A stretch of DNA of 7,780 nt from an uncultured Bacilli bacterium (GTDB taxonomy: Bacteria; Bacillota_I; Bacilli_A; RF39; UBA660): contig CAKPAL010000036.1 of assembly GCA_934132925.1 (NCBI GenBank), positions 1 to 7,780 on the forward strand, written 5' to 3'. Made by a program: the position numbers and the translations under genes. This document shows, in pieces, positions 6,977 through 7,780 of this stretch; position 1 is the stretch's first letter; each line of letters starts with the position of its first letter. The notes beneath the pieces are model-generated. The model saw nothing but the letters and a program-made list of their open reading frames with translations. It was not told the DNA's origin and did not search any database.

Positions 6977-7016
6977 AAAATAAGATAACTATTTGGTTTT
7001 AGTTATCTTGTTTTTT
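6975..7016. terminator. Bidirectional terminator between two convergent genes
   Basis: AAGATAACT (6982-6990) pairs perfectly with AGTTATCTT (7001-7009) around a 10-nt loop. The stem can extend through a T-G wobble (6981/7010) into flanking A (6975-6980) and T (7011-7017) runs. Both strands therefore end in a U tract, so the element serves the ATPase (plus) and the small membrane protein (minus). The minus-strand stop codon (6989-6991) lies at the top of the stem. Confidence 0.9.
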
Positions 7017-7336
7017 TCTTGGTAATCGATAAGGGCTTCTTTCATTTGTTCTAGTTCATCAAGCTGGTTATCTAAACTTTTAGATTTTTTAATTTGTAAG
7101 GACATCATTAGAGCAATAAAAAGACTTATGATACCATTTAGGCTATTGTTAGTGTTTAGATATATAATAGTATTTAATATTCCTACTAAGGCATTAGCGG
7201 TAGCAATACTATTTACTAGTTTTAGATTTAGTTTTATTATTCCTGCTCCTATTTCAATTACTTGTAGTTCGTTTTCTATTTCTTCTAATGTTCCTTGGAT
7301 TACAGTATATTTTTCATTATCACGAATTAGTTTCAT
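6989..7336 (-). CDS. Small two-helix membrane protein of unknown function
   Basis: I do not recognise this 115-residue protein. It has a polar, Glu-rich N-terminal part (1-40; TLEEIENELQVIE at 16-28), two hydrophobic segments (about 42-60, ANALVGILNTIIYL, and 67-80, GIISLFIALMMSL) joined by an Asn-rich turn (NTNNSLN, 61-67), and a charged helical C-terminal tail (84-110, LDNQLDELEQMKEALIDY) that looks like a coiled coil. Both ends probably face the same side of the membrane. The gene is supported by a perfect consensus promoter, a G-rich ribosome binding site (AAGGGGGG, minus strand of 7347-7354) 10 nt before the ATG, and a shared terminator at its end. It is transcribed alone, against all its neighbours. 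A plus-strand frame covering much of the same DNA has no such signals. Confidence 0.8.
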   Translation of the reverse strand: MKLIRDNEKYTVIQGTLEEIENELQVIEIGAGIIKLNLKLVNSIATANALVGILNTIIYLNTNNSLNGIISLFIALMMSLQIKKSKSLDNQLDELEQMKEALIDYQEKNKITKTK

Positions 7337-7368
7337 TTTATATTTTCCCCCCTTCGAAGTCGTTATGT

Positions 7369-7397
7369 ATTATACTATTAATTTAATTTGTTGTCAA
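7369..7397 (-). promoter_or_regulatory. Perfect consensus promoter for the small membrane protein
   Basis: On the minus strand, TTGACA (7397-7392), a 17-bp spacer and TATAAT (7374-7369): both hexamers and the spacing match the sigma-A consensus exactly. Initiation near 7362 gives a leader of about 25 nt. It is the strongest promoter in the window by sequence. Confidence 0.88.
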
Positions 7398-7419
7398 TGT
7401 TTTTTGTGGGCACTATAAG
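7391..7419 (+). promoter_or_regulatory. Divergent plus-strand promoter sharing the -35 palindrome
   Basis: TTGTCA (7391-7396), a 17-bp spacer and TATAAG (7414-7419), one mismatch in each hexamer. The -35 overlaps the minus-strand TTGACA because TTGTCAA (7391-7397) is nearly self-complementary. Initiation near 7425 would produce RNA running through the hairpins at 7445-7491 towards rplM. No gene starts in this stretch. Confidence 0.5.
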
Positions 7420-7444
7420 TCTAACTTTGTTAGTCTTATTAGTG
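7411..7444. repeat. Operator-like inverted repeat over the plus-strand start site
   Basis: CACTA-TAAG-T-CTAAC (7411-7425) and GTTAG-T-CTTA-T-TAGTG (7429-7444) are complementary over 14 bp, with one T-T mismatch and one bulged T around a TTT centre. It covers the -10 and predicted start site of the promoter at 7391-7419. As DNA it could be a repressor site. As RNA only its 3' half would be transcribed from that promoter. Confidence 0.55.
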
Positions 7445-7473
7445 TTATTTGGAGCCAATGGGTCTCCAAATAA
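7445..7473 (+). repeat. Perfect 10-bp hairpin in the divergent intergenic region
   Basis: TTATTTGGAG (7445-7454) pairs with CTCCAAATAA (7464-7473) around CCAATGGGT. No T tract follows, so it is not a typical terminator. Its 3' arm shares AATAA (7469-7473) with the next hairpin. Confidence 0.65.
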
Positions 7474-7491
7474 GTATCAACCATACTTATT
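7469..7491 (+). repeat. Perfect 9-bp hairpin, mutually exclusive with the preceding one
   Basis: AATAAGTAT (7469-7477) pairs with ATACTTATT (7483-7491) around CAACC. It competes with the 7445-7473 hairpin for bases 7469-7473. A further pairing of ACTTAT (7485-7490) with ATAAGT (7496-7501) competes in turn. The remaining 7502-7601 is A-rich and I see no gene or clear element in it beyond a weak repeat around 7511-7535. Confidence 0.6.
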
Positions 7492-7601
7492 ATATATAAG
7501 TTATTTATTGTTTACTAGGAAAAAATACTAGTTAATTTGGTAGTTAAAGGGGTAAAAAGAAATAAAATATGAAGAAAAATAAAGAAAAAAGCTCTAAAAT
7601 A

Positions 7602-7630
7602 TTGACAAAATCATAAAATAATAGTAAAAT
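7602..7630 (+). promoter_or_regulatory. Strong promoter for rplM
   Basis: TTGACA (7602-7607), a 17-bp spacer and TAAAAT (7625-7630): a perfect -35 and a -10 with one mismatch. Initiation near 7637 gives an untranslated leader of nearly 90 nt. Confidence 0.85.
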
Positions 7631-7636
7631 CATAAT

Positions 7637-7700
7637 CGGTACATTTGGTTGGAGGATATTAGATATTGGGACCATCTAATATTTGAGAACAAACTTATAA
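7637..7700 (+). ncRNA. Probable L13 ribosomal protein leader
   Basis: The rplM leader folds into an inner 9-bp perfect stem (ATATTAGAT 7656-7664 with ATCTAATAT 7674-7682) with loop ATTGGGACC. An internal loop (GGAGG against TTGAG) and an outer stem (7644-7650 with 7688-7693, one bulged G) lie below it. An autoregulatory L13 leader is known before rplM-rpsI in Bacillus-type Firmicutes, and position and two-stem shape agree. I could not run a covariance model, so the family match is inference. Confidence 0.6.
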
Positions 7701-7724
7701 ATATAAAAAAGGAGAAGAAAAAGA

Positions 7725-7780
7725 ATGAAAACAACATTTATGCAATCAAAAGAAACAGTTAATAGAACTTGGTATGTTAT
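7725..7780 (+). CDS. rplM: 50S ribosomal protein L13, N-terminal fragment (runs off the window)
   Basis: The first 18 codons read MKTTFMQSKETVNRTWYV, matching the L13 opening (M-K/R-TTF-M then a WYV motif). L13 is an early-assembling protein of the large ribosomal subunit that binds 23S rRNA. The gene continues beyond the right edge; rpsI (S9) would be expected next from the conserved operon. ATG 7725 has AAAGGAG (7708-7714) 10 nt upstream. A strong promoter (7602-7630) and a structured leader precede it, so this is the head of the transcription unit. Confidence 0.9.
   Translation, partial: MKTTFMQSKETVNRTWYV

Noticed and set aside
7128..7418. A 96-codon plus-strand frame overlapping the small minus-strand membrane protein
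   Set aside because: It runs through the minus-strand gene, its ribosome binding site and its promoter. No start signal is present, while the minus-strand frame has promoter, ribosome binding site and terminator.
7569..7616. A 15-codon ATG frame before rplM, Lys-rich
   Set aside because: AAAGGGG is about 16 nt from the ATG, too far for a ribosome binding site, and the frame runs across the rplM -35 box. A-rich DNA readily gives such Lys-rich frames.

Overview
The window comes from a very AT-rich, low-GC Gram-positive bacterium (Bacillota, class Bacilli or a close relative). The evidence is the era-yqzL-recO gene order, consensus sigma-A type promoters, AGGAGG/GGTGAT ribosome binding sites and a probable L13 leader before rplM. 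The genetic code appears standard (code 11): eetA ends on TGA exactly where its family domain finishes, and no reading frame contains an internal TGA. A free-living mycoplasma (code 4) is therefore unlikely. An uncultured gut lineage of Bacilli is a reasonable guess, but the sequence alone cannot settle it.

Layout, left to right. Bases 1-50 hold the terminator of an upstream gene. A promoter at 95-123 starts a tightly overlapping three-gene unit: apbE (FAD:protein FMN transferase), a NusG domain II protein (EetA-like) and a Gx-transporter/'HepS_I' membrane protein (EetB-like). This looks like the core of a flavin-based extracytosolic redox module. An extended -10 promoter at 1987-2015 then serves era, followed by a 29-residue YqzL-type gene. 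A terminator-like hairpin sits between yqzL and recO. recO is followed by a DUF212 (YuiD-like) membrane protein and a terminator. Next comes a large PMCA-like Ca2+ P-type ATPase, which converges on a small two-helix membrane protein of unknown function on the minus strand. The two share a bidirectional terminator. The window ends with the first 18 codons of rplM (ribosomal protein L13), preceded by a strong promoter and a structured leader.

The least explained part is the divergent intergenic region at 7337-7724. A perfect consensus minus-strand promoter (TTGACA-17-TATAAT) drives the small membrane protein. Its -35 box lies on the palindrome TTGTCAA, which also supplies the -35 of a plus-strand promoter (TTGTCA-17-TATAAG). 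That second promoter points into about 180 bp with no gene. This stretch holds an inverted repeat over the predicted start site and two perfect hairpins that share an arm and so exclude each other. It could encode a small RNA or form a regulatory switch; nothing in the window shows which.

Functionally the window mixes housekeeping genes (era, yqzL, recO, rplM) with envelope functions: protein flavinylation and electron transfer, Ca2+ export, and a DUF212 membrane protein. I see no insertion sequence, CRISPR array, tRNA, rRNA or phage gene.
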